A DNA stretch of 64,000 nt, from contig NZ_CP059997.1 in NCBI RefSeq assembly GCF_018736145.1, positions 3,161,501 through 3,225,500 of the forward strand. The letters run 5' to 3'. This stretch comes from Amycolatopsis sp. CA-230715. Lineage in GTDB: Bacteria > Actinomycetota > Actinomycetes > Mycobacteriales > Pseudonocardiaceae. The position numbers were made by a program, and so were the translations under genes. How positions within the stretch are numbered: position 1 is the stretch's first letter; each line of letters opens with the position of its first letter. A model generated the notes under the pieces. The model was not told the origin of the DNA. It searched no databases and saw only the letters and a program-made list of their open reading frames with translations. Positions 15,990-24,694 of the stretch are shown piece by piece.

Positions 15990-18900
15990 TCAGCGGAAGT
16001 CGCGGGATTTCGCGGGGATGCGCAAGGTCAGGTGCTGCAACCGGTCCGCGAGCACGTTCACCACGCCTTCGGATTTTTCGACGATGCCCCGCACCAGCAG
16101 CGCCGGGCTGGTGCGGGCGATCCGGTGGTAGCGCCCCCACAGGCCAGCCGAGCAGACCACGTTCACCATGCCCGTTTCGTCTTCGAGGTTGAGGAAGGTG
16201 ATCCCGCCCGCGGTGGCCGGTCGCTGCCGGTGCGTCACCGCGCCGCCGACGAGCACCCGAGTCCCGTGTTCGACGGTGTGCAGCCGGTCGGCTGGCACCA
16301 CGCCGAGCGCGTCGAGCTGGTCCCGCACGAACTGGGTGGGGAAGCTGTCCGGCGACAGGCCGGTCGCCCACACGTCCGCGACCGCGGTGTCCACTTCGTC
16401 CATTCCCGGCAGCGCGGGTGCTTCGGTGCCCACCACGCTGCCGGGCAGCTTGTCCGGCCGGTCCTCGGCGACCGCGCCCGCCGCCCACAGCGCTTCCCTG
16501 CGCTCGACGCCGAAGCAGCCGAACGCGCCCGCCGTCGCCAGCGCTTCGACCTGGGGTGTGGTCAGCCGGACGCGCCGCGCGACATCGGTCATGCTCGTGA
16601 ACGGGCCGCCGTTTTTTCGTTCCGCAACAAGCGTTTCGGCCAGTTTCTGGCCGATCATGCGCACTCCGGCGAGGCCGTTCCTGATCGCCTGCGCGCCTTC
16701 GTGCGGTTCGAGCGTGGCGTGTTCCATGCTCGCGTTCACGTCCGGCCCGAACACCGTCACGCCGTGCCGCCTGGCGTCGGCGACCAGTGACTGCGGCGAG
16801 TAGAACCCCATGGGCTGCGCGCGGAGCAGGCCCGCGCAGAACGCCGCCGGGTGGTAGAACTTGAACCACGCGCTGGCGAACACCAGGTACGCGAAGCTCA
16901 GCGCGTGACTCTCCGGGAAGCCGAAGTTCGCGAACGCCTGGAGCTTGGTGAAGATCTTCTCCGCGGTCGGCTCGTCGACCCCGTTCGCCGCGGCGCCGTC
17001 GAGAAAGCGCTGGCGCAACCGTGCCATCTTCTTCTCGGATCGCTTGGCGCCCATGGCGTGCCGGAGCTGATCGGCCTCGGCCGCGGTGAAATCCGCGACG
17101 TCGAGCGCGATCTGCATCATCTGCTCCTGGAACAGCGGCACGCCAAGGGTTTTCTCCAGTGCCTTCTTCAGCAACGGGTGATCGTACTTCGGCTCTTCGA
17201 CACCGTTCTTGCGCCGGATGTAGGGGTGCACCGAGCCGCCCTGGATGGGACCGGGCCGGATCAGCGCCACCTCGATCGCGAGATCGTAGAACTTCTTCGG
17301 TTTCAACCGGGGCAGTGTCGCGAGCTGCGCCCTGCTCTCGACCTGGAAGACGCCGATCGCGTCCGCGCGGCGCAGCATCTTGTAGACGGCCTCGTCCGCC
17401 AAGTCCAAAGTAGACAGATCGACTTCGACGCCTTCGTGCTCCCGCACCAGGTCCAGCATGTAGTGCAGTGCGGAGAGCATGCCGAGGCCGAGCAGGTCGA
17501 ACTTCACCAGCCCGATCGTGGCGCAGTCGTCCTTCTCCCACTGCAGCACGCTGCGCTCGGCCATCCGCGCCCATTCGATCGGGCAGACCTCGCTCACCGG
17601 GCGCTTGCAGATCACCATGCCACCGGAATGGATGCCGAGGTGCCGCGGCGCGTCCTCCAGCGCGGAAGCCAGCCCCACGACCTCCGGCGGGATGTCGTGG
17701 TCGTGGTCCTTTTCGGTCTCCCGCAACGGACCCCAGCGGTCGATCTGCTTGCTCCACGCGTCCTGCTGCCCCGGCGAGTACCCGAAGGCGCGCGCCGCGT
17801 CCCGCACCGCGGACTTCGCGCGGTAGGTGATCACGTTCGCCACCTGCGCGGTGCGCAGGCGCCCGTGCTTGGCGTAGACGTACTGGATCGCTTCCTCGCG
17901 CCGATCGGATTCGATGTCGAGATCGATGTCGGGGTACCCGTCCCGGTCCGGGGCGAGGAAGCGTTCGAAGAGCAGTTCCCATTTCACCGAGTCGACCTTG
18001 GTGATGCCGAGCGCGTAGCAGACCGCCGAGTTCGCGGCCGATCCCCTGCCCTGGCACAGGATGTCGTTGCGACGGCAGAACTCCACGATGTCCCAGACGA
18101 TCAGGAAGTACCCGGGGAATTCGAGCCGTTCGATGATCTCCATCTCGTGGTCGATCTGCGCGTACGCCTCGGGGCTCTCCTCCCTGGTGCCGTACATCTT
18201 GGCCGCGCCGATCCGCACCTGCTCGCGCAGGAACTCCTTTTCGCTGAGCCCACCGGCTTCGAAGGGCGGCAGCTCGGGCGCCACCAGTTTCAGGTCGAAC
18301 GCGCATTCCACGCCGAGCAGCGCGGACCGCTGCACCGCGCCGGGATACCGCGCGAAACGCTCCGCCATCTCGTCGCCGGAGCGCAGGAACGCCATTCCCG
18401 CGCCGGGCAACCAGCCTTCCATCTCGTCGAGCGACCGGCGCGCCCGGATCGCGGCCATCGCCTCGGCGAGCCTGCTGCCCGCGGGGCGCGCGTAGTGCAC
18501 CGCGTTCGTCGCGACCACCGGCATCCCGAAGTCTTCCGCGAGCCTTGCCAGCACGTCGTTGTGCGCGCTGTCGTCGGGAAAACCTTGGTCGAACAGTTCG
18601 ACGTACACGTGCTCCCCGCCGAACAGGTCCCGCAACCGCCGAAGCTGTTCGGCCGCCGCCGCAGCGCCGTCGCGCCGCAACGCGCTCCGTACCGCGCCCT
18701 TCCGGCAGCCGGTGAGCACCACCGCCTTGCCCCTGACCTCCTCAGCCACGGCCTCCAGGTCGTACACCGGCCTGCCCTTTTCGGCGCCGCGCTCCGGCGC
18801 GGGGCGGTCGTGGCCTTCGAGGAGACCGGACGTGGTCGCCCGGCACAGGCTCGCGTACCCTGCCGAACTCCTGGCGAGCAGCAGCAGGTGCTCGCCCTCG

Positions 18901-19304
18901 GGATCGGCGACCCCGTTCTGCGGGCCGGACAGCCCGAAGCTGAGTTCGGTGCCGAACACGGTGCGCACGCCCAGTTCCCGCGCGGCCTCGGCGAACCGGA
19001 CCACGCCGTACATGCCGTCGTGGTCGGTGATCGCGAGCGCGTCGAGCTGGAGCCGCGCGGCCTCCTCGACCAGCTCCTCTGGCGAACTCGCCCCGTCGAG
19101 GAAGCTGAAGTGGGAATGGCAGTGCAGCTCGGCGTACGGCGTGCGCAGCCCGCTTCCGGACAGGTCGTCGCCGCGCAGGTCGTGCAGGTCCGACGGGCGG
19201 AGATAGCCCTCGCGCTTCCTCGACCACGCCGGGCTGTCTCCGCCGTCTCCGTTCAGTGCGCGCCGCAGCTCGTGCCACGGCACGTTCGGGTTGTTCCAGC
19301 CCAT
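15990..19304 (-). CDS. dnaE2: Error-prone DNA polymerase DnaE2
   Basis: 1104 residues, normal for DnaE2. An N-terminal PHP domain (AELHCHSHFSFLDGASSPEE, ITDHDGMYG) precedes the polymerase core with GRGSAANSAVCYALGI and the catalytic acidic cluster YPDIDLDIESDRRE. Then come HhH and a C-terminal OB fold (VLVGGAVTHRQRP, TFLNLEDETGMVNVV). It is the catalytic subunit of the SOS mutasome that performs translesion synthesis with ImuA' and ImuB. It is the last gene of an operon led by an SOS box at 21947, and starts 1 bp after the stop of the small ORF. Confidence 0.95.
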   Translation of the reverse strand: MGWNNPNVPWHELRRALNGDGGDSPAWSRKREGYLRPSDLHDLRGDDLSGSGLRTPYAELHCHSHFSFLDGASSPEELVEEAARLQLDALAITDHDGMYGVVRFAEAARELGVRTVFGTELSFGLSGPQNGVADPEGEHLLLLARSSAGYASLCRATTSGLLEGHDRPAPERGAEKGRPVYDLEAVAEEVRGKAVVLTGCRKGAVRSALRRDGAAAAAEQLRRLRDLFGGEHVYVELFDQGFPDDSAHNDVLARLAEDFGMPVVATNAVHYARPAGSRLAEAMAAIRARRSLDEMEGWLPGAGMAFLRSGDEMAERFARYPGAVQRSALLGVECAFDLKLVAPELPPFEAGGLSEKEFLREQVRIGAAKMYGTREESPEAYAQIDHEMEIIERLEFPGYFLIVWDIVEFCRRNDILCQGRGSAANSAVCYALGITKVDSVKWELLFERFLAPDRDGYPDIDLDIESDRREEAIQYVYAKHGRLRTAQVANVITYRAKSAVRDAARAFGYSPGQQDAWSKQIDRWGPLRETEKDHDHDIPPEVVGLASALEDAPRHLGIHSGGMVICKRPVSEVCPIEWARMAERSVLQWEKDDCATIGLVKFDLLGLGMLSALHYMLDLVREHEGVEVDLSTLDLADEAVYKMLRRADAIGVFQVESRAQLATLPRLKPKKFYDLAIEVALIRPGPIQGGSVHPYIRRKNGVEEPKYDHPLLKKALEKTLGVPLFQEQMMQIALDVADFTAAEADQLRHAMGAKRSEKKMARLRQRFLDGAAANGVDEPTAEKIFTKLQAFANFGFPESHALSFAYLVFASAWFKFYHPAAFCAGLLRAQPMGFYSPQSLVADARRHGVTVFGPDVNASMEHATLEPHEGAQAIRNGLAGVRMIGQKLAETLVAERKNGGPFTSMTDVARRVRLTTPQVEALATAGAFGCFGVERREALWAAGAVAEDRPDKLPGSVVGTEAPALPGMDEVDTAVADVWATGLSPDSFPTQFVRDQLDALGVVPADRLHTVEHGTRVLVGGAVTHRQRPATAGGITFLNLEDETGMVNVVCSAGLWGRYHRIARTSPALLVRGIVEKSEGVVNVLADRLQHLTLRIPAKSRDFR

Positions 19305-19305
19305 G

Positions 19306-19461
19306 TCAGCGGAGGCGCTCCAGCGACTCCCTCGGCGAGGGGATCAGCACCGAAAGCCAGTGCGGCACCGGCGGATCCTCTTGGGGATCCACTGTGGACT
19401 CCGCAACCGGCTGCTTCGAATCGAGCCACCGGCTGACCTCACCGAGGAACGGATCCTCCAT
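19306..19461 (-). CDS. Small hypothetical protein inside the mutasome operon
   Basis: A 51-residue frame (MEDPFLGEVSRWLDSKQP ... VPHWLSVLIPSPRESLERLR) lies between imuB and dnaE2. Its ATG at 19461 has AAGGCGGTGAAGC in front, and its stop is 1 bp before the dnaE2 ATG, so translation is probably coupled. The sequence is acidic at the N-terminus, Trp-containing and without membrane segments. I do not recognise a family. Position suggests a mutasome accessory or a translational coupler. It falls below common annotation length cut-offs. Confidence 0.6.
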   Translation of the reverse strand: MEDPFLGEVSRWLDSKQPVAESTVDPQEDPPVPHWLSVLIPSPRESLERLR

Positions 19462-19521
19462 GCTTCACCGCCTTCCGTGCCGTGCCGACCCCGGCTTCCG
19501 CTGCGCCTGACCGCGCGTCCA

Positions 19522-21126
19522 TCAGTCGTAGATCCCTTCTACTGTCCACTTCAGACTTTCCCGTCCCGTCCCCCGCAGCAGCAGCGCCGCCGCGCCGGCA
19601 CCGGCGAGCAGCACCTGCAGCCGGACGTGCTCCGGCCGCTCTTCCGCGGTCCACCAGCGGCTGTCCACCGGCCACGGCCCCGCCCAGTCGAGCACCGCCC
19701 TCGCCGGCGCCCTGTCCACCGAAACCGCGCACGGCCGCCCCGTCAGCACGCGCCGCGCGGTGAACCCGACCTCGTCACCGGTCGGGCCGAGCACCCGCAC
19801 CGGCACCGGTTCGGCGAGCACGGTCGCGGGCGCGGGCTTCGGCAGCCTGCGCGGCCACGCCGCACCCGGCGGGTCCCGCTCGGCGCGCTGATCGCCCCAC
19901 GGCACGAGGCGCACCCGCTCGCCGGGGCCCGCCCCGCCGTCGAGCACCGCGGTGAACACGCTCTCCGGGCCGAGCAGGCCCTGCACCCTGACCATCGCCC
20001 TGCTCGCCCGCTCCGCCGCGACCCCGTCCTCGCCGCCCTGCCACAGCCCTTGCTGCAGCGAGGATCCTTCGACGGTTTCCTCCGGCACCAGCCGGAGCCG
20101 CGACACCCCCGACGTCGGCCTCGCCCCGGGAACCGCGCGCAGCCAGCCGTCGAACTGCCAGCGGACCCGGTCCGCGATCCCTTCGGGGGTGAGCGGTTCG
20201 GCGCAGCGCCACACCCTCGCCAGCTCTTCGCCGCTCTCGGTGGTGGCGTAGATGCCGAGCATCGTGCACGCCAGGCCGTGCGCGGCGAGCCCGGCGTGGA
20301 ACCCGCTCGCGAGGGACTTCGCCATGAACGCGGCCGCGTCCACCCGGTCGAGCGCGGGCTCGAACGCCTTGTCCACGCTCAGCTCCGGCGGCGGTTTCCG
20401 CCGGTCCGGCGGGCGTTCGGCGCGCCCGTTCGCCAGCCGGTGCGCGAGCAGGCCCCGAGCCCCGAACCGGGACACCACATCGCGTTCGGCGAGCGCGGCG
20501 AACGCGCCAAGGGTGCGCAGGCCGAGCCGTTTCACCAGATCGACCAGCTCGCCGCGCTCGGCGCCAGGCTGGTCGAGTTCGGTGATCGCCAGCGGGGCGA
20601 GGAACTCCCTGGCCTCCCCGCGCCGCACGAACATTGACCGGTGCGCCGCGAGCGTCGCCGCGAACAACCCGTCGGCGACGCCGATCTGGCATTCCACGCC
20701 CGCGTTGCCGGAGACGTGGTCGACCAGCAGCTCGGCCAGCGCGTCCTCGCCGCCGAAATAGCCCGCCGCGCCGCGCACCGGGACCGCCACGATTCCCGGC
20801 CGGACCACCTCGACCCCGACGACCAGTTCCTCCACCGCCATCGCGACGGTTTCGAACAGGCGCGCGTCCCTCGTCTCGTCGTCGGCGAAGACGGCCAGCT
20901 CCGGACAGGTGGACTGGGCTTCGCGGCGGCGCATCCCCCGACGCACCCCGCTCGCCCTCGCCACCGCCGAACAGGCCACCACGCGGTTGCCGTGCAGCAC
21001 CGCGGCGGGCCGGTTCGCCGGCACCCCCGCCGCGGCGGCACCGGCGACCGCGGGCCAGTCGGGGCACCACAGCACCAGCATCCTCGGCGGCGACGATTCG
21101 TCCACAAAGGAATCCACTGTGGACAT
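19522..21126 (-). CDS. imuB: ImuB, Y-family polymerase-like mutasome scaffold
   Basis: 534 residues with the DinB/UmuC-like N-terminal half, but the metal-binding acidic residues of active Y-family polymerases are not in place (MLVLWCPDWPAVAGAAAAG instead of the DxDxFF motif). This is diagnostic for ImuB, which bridges the beta clamp, ImuA' and DnaE2. The middle shows the HhH/palm region AERDVVSRFGARGLLAHRLANG, and the C-terminus is the ImuB-specific tail. Its ATG overlaps the imuA' stop by one base (TGATG). Confidence 0.88.
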   Translation of the reverse strand: MSTVDSFVDESSPPRMLVLWCPDWPAVAGAAAAGVPANRPAAVLHGNRVVACSAVARASGVRRGMRRREAQSTCPELAVFADDETRDARLFETVAMAVEELVVGVEVVRPGIVAVPVRGAAGYFGGEDALAELLVDHVSGNAGVECQIGVADGLFAATLAAHRSMFVRRGEAREFLAPLAITELDQPGAERGELVDLVKRLGLRTLGAFAALAERDVVSRFGARGLLAHRLANGRAERPPDRRKPPPELSVDKAFEPALDRVDAAAFMAKSLASGFHAGLAAHGLACTMLGIYATTESGEELARVWRCAEPLTPEGIADRVRWQFDGWLRAVPGARPTSGVSRLRLVPEETVEGSSLQQGLWQGGEDGVAAERASRAMVRVQGLLGPESVFTAVLDGGAGPGERVRLVPWGDQRAERDPPGAAWPRRLPKPAPATVLAEPVPVRVLGPTGDEVGFTARRVLTGRPCAVSVDRAPARAVLDWAGPWPVDSRWWTAEERPEHVRLQVLLAGAGAAALLLRGTGRESLKWTVEGIYD

Positions 21127-21854
21127 CAGCCCACTTCTTCCAGTGCGCGAACGGATTCCGCCCTCGCCACGCCGGTTTCCCCCGGGAGCAGCAGCTCCGC
21201 CTGCGCGGGGCGCGCGGCCGAGCCCCTGCCACCGGACCGCACGGTCACCCGTCGCGCGCGGAACCGGCCGTACCCGGCTTCGAGGCCCGTCCAGCCGCCC
21301 GGCTCACAGCTCAGCTCGACGTCGGCGCCCGGCCACGACCCGAACGTCACGAGCACGGCGCCGCGATGCCGCGCCCGCGCGGAAAGCCGCCGCGCGACCT
21401 GCGGCGCTGGGCCGGGGGCACCACGAGCCCGGCCCAGCGCCCTGGGATCGACCGCCACCAGATCCATCCCGTCCAGGAAGGCCGCGGTGACCGGAGCGAA
21501 CTCGGCCCCTGGCCGGGGCACCAGTGCGAGCCTGGCCACCTCGACCCCGAGTTCCTCGGCCGCCACCAGGCCGAGGTTCGGCATCCCCACCACGGCGGCC
21601 CAGGCCCCGTCCGCCGTCGCACCGGCGAGCAGTGCGAGCAGCAGCGACGTGGACCCGTGAACCGCCACCGTGGTGCCGCGCCGGAGCCCGGCCGAGGGCA
21701 GCAGGTCAGCGAGCTCCGGCAGTACCGGAAGAACCTGCCCGGTCACCTGTGCGTGCACAGCGGCGGCCGCGACTCCGCTCGCCGTGCTCACCCCCGGCAG
21801 AGCCGCCAGCCGCGCCAACGGCGCCGCACGCTCCTCCACCAACCCAGCCGTCAC
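21126..21854 (-). CDS. imuA': ImuA' (RecA/SulA-like mutasome accessory)
   Basis: 242 residues. The RecA-like fold is recognisable (LPSAGLRRGTTVAVHGSTSLLLALLAG), but the Walker A lysine is missing from HGSTS, as in ImuA' proteins that do not hydrolyse ATP like RecA. Together with ImuB it is needed for DnaE2-dependent mutagenesis in mycobacteria. It is the first gene of the operon imuA'-imuB-sORF-dnaE2. The SOS box lies about 93-108 bp upstream of its start. Confidence 0.85.
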   Translation of the reverse strand: MTAGLVEERAAPLARLAALPGVSTASGVAAAAVHAQVTGQVLPVLPELADLLPSAGLRRGTTVAVHGSTSLLLALLAGATADGAWAAVVGMPNLGLVAAEELGVEVARLALVPRPGAEFAPVTAAFLDGMDLVAVDPRALGRARGAPGPAPQVARRLSARARHRGAVLVTFGSWPGADVELSCEPGGWTGLEAGYGRFRARRVTVRSGGRGSAARPAQAELLLPGETGVARAESVRALEEVG

Positions 21855-21946
21855 CAGGTACCACCTTCCCCCTCACGACAACCGCCACCCGCGAAGGAAC
21901 CAGCACGGATCGACGGCACCCGAGCCGCCACGGGGAAGGCAGCGGT

Positions 21947-21962
21947 TCGAACACTTGTTCGA
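21947..21962. promoter_or_regulatory. LexA (SOS) box for the mutasome operon
   Basis: TCGAACACTTGTTCGA matches the actinobacterial/Gram-positive LexA site (TCGAAC-N4-GTTCGA) with both half sites perfect. It lies upstream of imuA' and points to DNA-damage induction of the whole four-gene operon. Confidence 0.9.
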
Positions 21963-21978
21963 CTCCTTCAGTCAACAC

Positions 21979-22007
21979 CGCCCCGCCTTCGTTGTCAAGG
22001 CGGGGCG
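21979..22007. terminator. Strong GC hairpin upstream of the SOS promoter
   Basis: CGCCCCGCCTT and AAGGCGGGGCG form an 11-bp perfect stem around a 7-nt loop (CGTTGTC). It lies between the divergent mutasome operon and the GNAT gene. It has no clear T-tract and could insulate the two transcripts. The downstream ~80 bp (to 22088) is open in one frame and looks like a gene remnant, but no function is claimed. Confidence 0.4.
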
Positions 22008-22114
22008 CCTGCCACCGGTGTTCCCGGCAGTCTGGCCGCCCTGATCGCCAAGGCGGCCGACGAGGTGCTCGCACTCGGCAGCACCTGAACTTCCGCGGTG
22101 CACAATGGACGGTC

Positions 22115-22657
22115 GTGACCGTCGAACTTTCGGTACCGCGGACGGAATCCGCCGCCGCCCTGCTGTTGCGCCCGTGGCGCGCCGATGACCTGGCCGCGCT
22201 GGTCGCGGCCCATCGCGATCCGGTACTGCGCCGCTGGCTGGCCACCTCGCTGGCCGACGAAGCCGATGCCAGGCGCTGGCTGGACGCGCAGGCGGCGGGG
22301 TGGGCCGCCGCGACGCGGTTCAGCTTCGCCGTGACGTCCGATGAGGACGACCGCGCACCGGTCGGCCACGTGGTGGTGAAGGTCGGTACGGCCGGTGTCG
22401 CCGAGGTCGGGTACTGGACCTCCGCTCGGTTCCGGGGCCGGGGCATCGCCGCCCGCGCGCTGGAATCCCTTTCGCAGTGGGCGTTGTGCGCGCAGGAGCT
22501 GGTTCCGTTGACCCGCTTGGATCTGCTGCACGCGGAAGACAACCTGGCCTCCTGCCGCGTGGCGGCCAAATGCGGCTACGCGTTGCGCGACCTGCTCCCG
22601 GCCGCACCGCCCGAATTCCCGGCGACCGGGCACCGCCACGTGCGCCTCGCGCGATAA
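22115..22657 (+). CDS. GNAT-family N-acetyltransferase (RimJ/RimL-like)
   Basis: 180 residues from a GTG at 22115. LLLRPWRADDLAALVAAHRDP is the typical RimJ-like opening, AEVGYWTSARFRGRGIAARAL carries the acetyl-CoA pyrophosphate loop (RGRGIA), and RLDLLHAEDNLASCRVAAKCGY gives the late N..S..V..K.G motif. It acetylates an amine, either a protein N-terminus or a small molecule; the acceptor is unknown. It is followed 32 bp later by an APH-like kinase. Confidence 0.85.
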   Translation: MTVELSVPRTESAAALLLRPWRADDLAALVAAHRDPVLRRWLATSLADEADARRWLDAQAAGWAAATRFSFAVTSDEDDRAPVGHVVVKVGTAGVAEVGYWTSARFRGRGIAARALESLSQWALCAQELVPLTRLDLLHAEDNLASCRVAAKCGYALRDLLPAAPPEFPATGHRHVRLAR

Positions 22658-22689
22658 ATCCGGCGACACCGGTGGCGATCTCCGCGACA

Positions 22690-23436
22690 ATGCCCGGCGT
22701 GGCAGAGGTCAAGGTCGTCGTCGCCCACCACGAGTGCGCGACGCTCCGCGTCGGTGACGTGTTCCTGAAGATCGACTCCGACCAGGCGCGCACCGACGTC
22801 GAAGTCGAAGCGATGGCCATGGCACCGATCCCGACGCCGGAGATCCGGTGGCGGAAGCCGCCCGTGCTGGCGCTCGCCGCGCTGCCCGGCACGGCGCTCG
22901 GCCGCCTCGGCGAGCCGTCGACCGCGTCGCCCGCGGCGTGGGCAGCGGCGGGGGCCGCCGTGCGGATGCTGCACGACGCGCCGCTGCCGCCGTGGCCCGG
23001 CCGGAGCCACGGCGAAATCGCGGCGCAGCTCGACGGCGAATGCGAGTGGCTCCTCGCCAACGGCGTCCTTCCCGCCGAGCTGATCACCCGCAACCGCGAG
23101 GTCGCCGAGGCCGCGCTCCGGCCGTGGACACCGGTGTTCACGCACGGCGATCTGCAGATCAGCCACGTGTTCGCCGACGGCGACCAGATCACCGGCGTGC
23201 TCGACTGGACCGAGGCGGCCCAGGGCGACGCCCTGTTCGACCTCGCCACCCTGACGCTCGGGCACGAGGAGCACCTGGACGACGTCCTGGCCGGCTACGG
23301 TGCCGACGTCGACCTCGACGTGATCCGCGCGTGGTGGTCGTTGCGAAGCCTGCGGGGCGTCCGCTGGCTGATCGAGCACGGTTTCGACCCGGCCTTGCCG
23401 GGCTGCGAGATCGACGTGCTGAAGTCCCGGATGTGA
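22690..23436 (+). CDS. Aminoglycoside phosphotransferase (APH)-family kinase-like protein
   Basis: 248 residues with the APH/choline-kinase catalytic loop THGDLQISHV (Asp as base) and the metal-binding GVLDWTEAAQGD. The N-lobe is short (VFLKIDSDQARTDVEVEAM, with the ATP-binding Lys in VFLKID). Such proteins phosphorylate antibiotics, sugars or amino alcohols; family alone does not imply resistance. It starts 32 bp after the GNAT gene in the same direction, so the two may be cotranscribed. The IS630-type element lies 66 bp downstream. Confidence 0.78.
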   Translation: MPGVAEVKVVVAHHECATLRVGDVFLKIDSDQARTDVEVEAMAMAPIPTPEIRWRKPPVLALAALPGTALGRLGEPSTASPAAWAAAGAAVRMLHDAPLPPWPGRSHGEIAAQLDGECEWLLANGVLPAELITRNREVAEAALRPWTPVFTHGDLQISHVFADGDQITGVLDWTEAAQGDALFDLATLTLGHEEHLDDVLAGYGADVDLDVIRAWWSLRSLRGVRWLIEHGFDPALPGCEIDVLKSRM

Positions 23437-23503
23437 GAATCCGAGGTCACCGTCCGATGTGGAGGTTGCCGAATCCGCCACCGGGAGCGCCGCGCGCCGC
23501 CTA

Positions 23504-24680
23504 GTGTTCTGTGATTCCGTTGGCTTTACGTTGTGTTGATGGGGTGTGGGGTTTACTCGTCGGGTGGAGTTGACGGTGGACGAGCGTGCCGAGTTGCGGG
23601 CGTTGCTGAACAGCGCGGATGTGCCGGCGACGGTGGCGACGCGGGCGCGGATTGTGTTGTGGCGCGCGGAGAGCCGGCTGAAGCAGGACGTCGCGGTGTT
23701 GGCTGGGGTGTCGCGGCCGACGGTGGATCTGTGGCTGGGCCGGTACGGCGCTGAAGGGATCGCCGGGTTGCTGGATCGCCCCCGGGGTGCTCCGCGGGAG
23801 CAGGTGCCCGCGGCGATCCGGGCTCGGATCCTGGCGGTGAGCAGGATGAGCCCGCCGGTCGAGACAGGGCTGTCGCACTGGTCGAGCCGGGAGATGGCCG
23901 CGTTCATCGTCCGGACCGAGGGTCGGTATGTGTCGCATCATTACGTGGCGAAGCTGTGGCGCGAGAACGGTCTTCGACCACAGAAGCAGGGCACGTTCAA
24001 GGTCAGCGGAGACCCGGAGTTCGCCGAGAAGGTCGCCGATATCGTCGGGCTCTACCTGCACCCGCCCGGCGCGGCGGTCGTGCTCAGTATCGATGAGAAG
24101 ACCCAGATCCAAGCCCTGGACCGCACGCAGCCGCTGCTGCCCATCGACTTCGACGCCAGCGAGCAACGCACCCACGACTACGTCCGGCACGGCACCACGA
24201 ACTTGTTCGCCGCGTTGAACGTGGGCACCGGCGAGGTCGTGGGCGAGTGCGCGCCGGTCCGCGACGGTGTGCGGTTCCTGGCGTTCGTGAAGAAGGCAGT
24301 GAAACCGCACGCAGACAAGGAAGTTCATGTCGTGCTGGACAACCTCTCGACCCACACCACCCCGGAGGTCCAGGCCTGGTTGGCCGATAACCCGAACGTG
24401 CGGTTCCACTTCACGCCCAAGGGATCCTCCTGGATCAACCAGATCGAGACCTGGTTCGGAATCATGACCCGCCAGTCCATCCGTCGCGGCACCTTCACCA
24501 GCGTGAAAGTCCTGATCAAGCAGATCCGCGACTACATCACGCACTGGAACACCACCGCCACACCCTTCACCTGGACCGCCACCGCCGACGAGATCCTCGC
24601 CAAGGTCCGACTCGTCCAGACCAACATCAAGAAACTCGTCGACAACAACGCAAAGTAAAGACACCAGAATCACGGAACAC
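23504..24680 (+). mobile_element. IS630-family insertion sequence, apparently intact
   Basis: A 1177-bp element flanked by TA dinucleotides (23502-23503 and 24681-24682), the target duplication of IS630/Tc1-type elements. The ends form long imperfect inverted repeats: the left GTGTTCTGTGATTCCG mirrors the right GTGTTCCGTGATTCTG, and similarity continues for about 35 bp. A full-length transposase lies inside. The left end is 66 bp after the APH-like gene and the right end 14 bp before the LLM oxidoreductase ATG, so the insertion separates that gene from its former leader. Confidence 0.9.
23546..24658 (+). CDS. IS630-family transposase
   Basis: 370 residues in a single frame from a GTG at 23546. 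The N-terminal HTH domain (RARIVLWRAESRLKQDVAVL, GVSRPTVDLWLGRY) is followed by a DDE core: first Asp in VLSIDEKTQIQAL, second in VHVVLDNLSTHTT, and Glu in SWINQIETWFG. All catalytic residues are present and there is no frameshift, unlike the split transposases of many IS630 elements. It should cut and rejoin at TA. Sequence style is similar to the host. Confidence 0.93.
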   Translation: MGFTRRVELTVDERAELRALLNSADVPATVATRARIVLWRAESRLKQDVAVLAGVSRPTVDLWLGRYGAEGIAGLLDRPRGAPREQVPAAIRARILAVSRMSPPVETGLSHWSSREMAAFIVRTEGRYVSHHYVAKLWRENGLRPQKQGTFKVSGDPEFAEKVADIVGLYLHPPGAAVVLSIDEKTQIQALDRTQPLLPIDFDASEQRTHDYVRHGTTNLFAALNVGTGEVVGECAPVRDGVRFLAFVKKAVKPHADKEVHVVLDNLSTHTTPEVQAWLADNPNVRFHFTPKGSSWINQIETWFGIMTRQSIRRGTFTSVKVLIKQIRDYITHWNTTATPFTWTATADEILAKVRLVQTNIKKLVDNNAK

Positions 24681-24694
24681 TAGGCTTCCGCTCC

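Noticed and set aside
21963..22088. Plus-strand frame ending AALIAKAADEVLALGST before the GNAT gene
   Set aside because: No plausible start or family. It may be a remnant, but support is too weak for a pseudogene call.
22690..23436. Calling the APH-like gene an aminoglycoside resistance gene
   Set aside because: Only the generic kinase motifs are visible; the family includes many non-resistance kinases.
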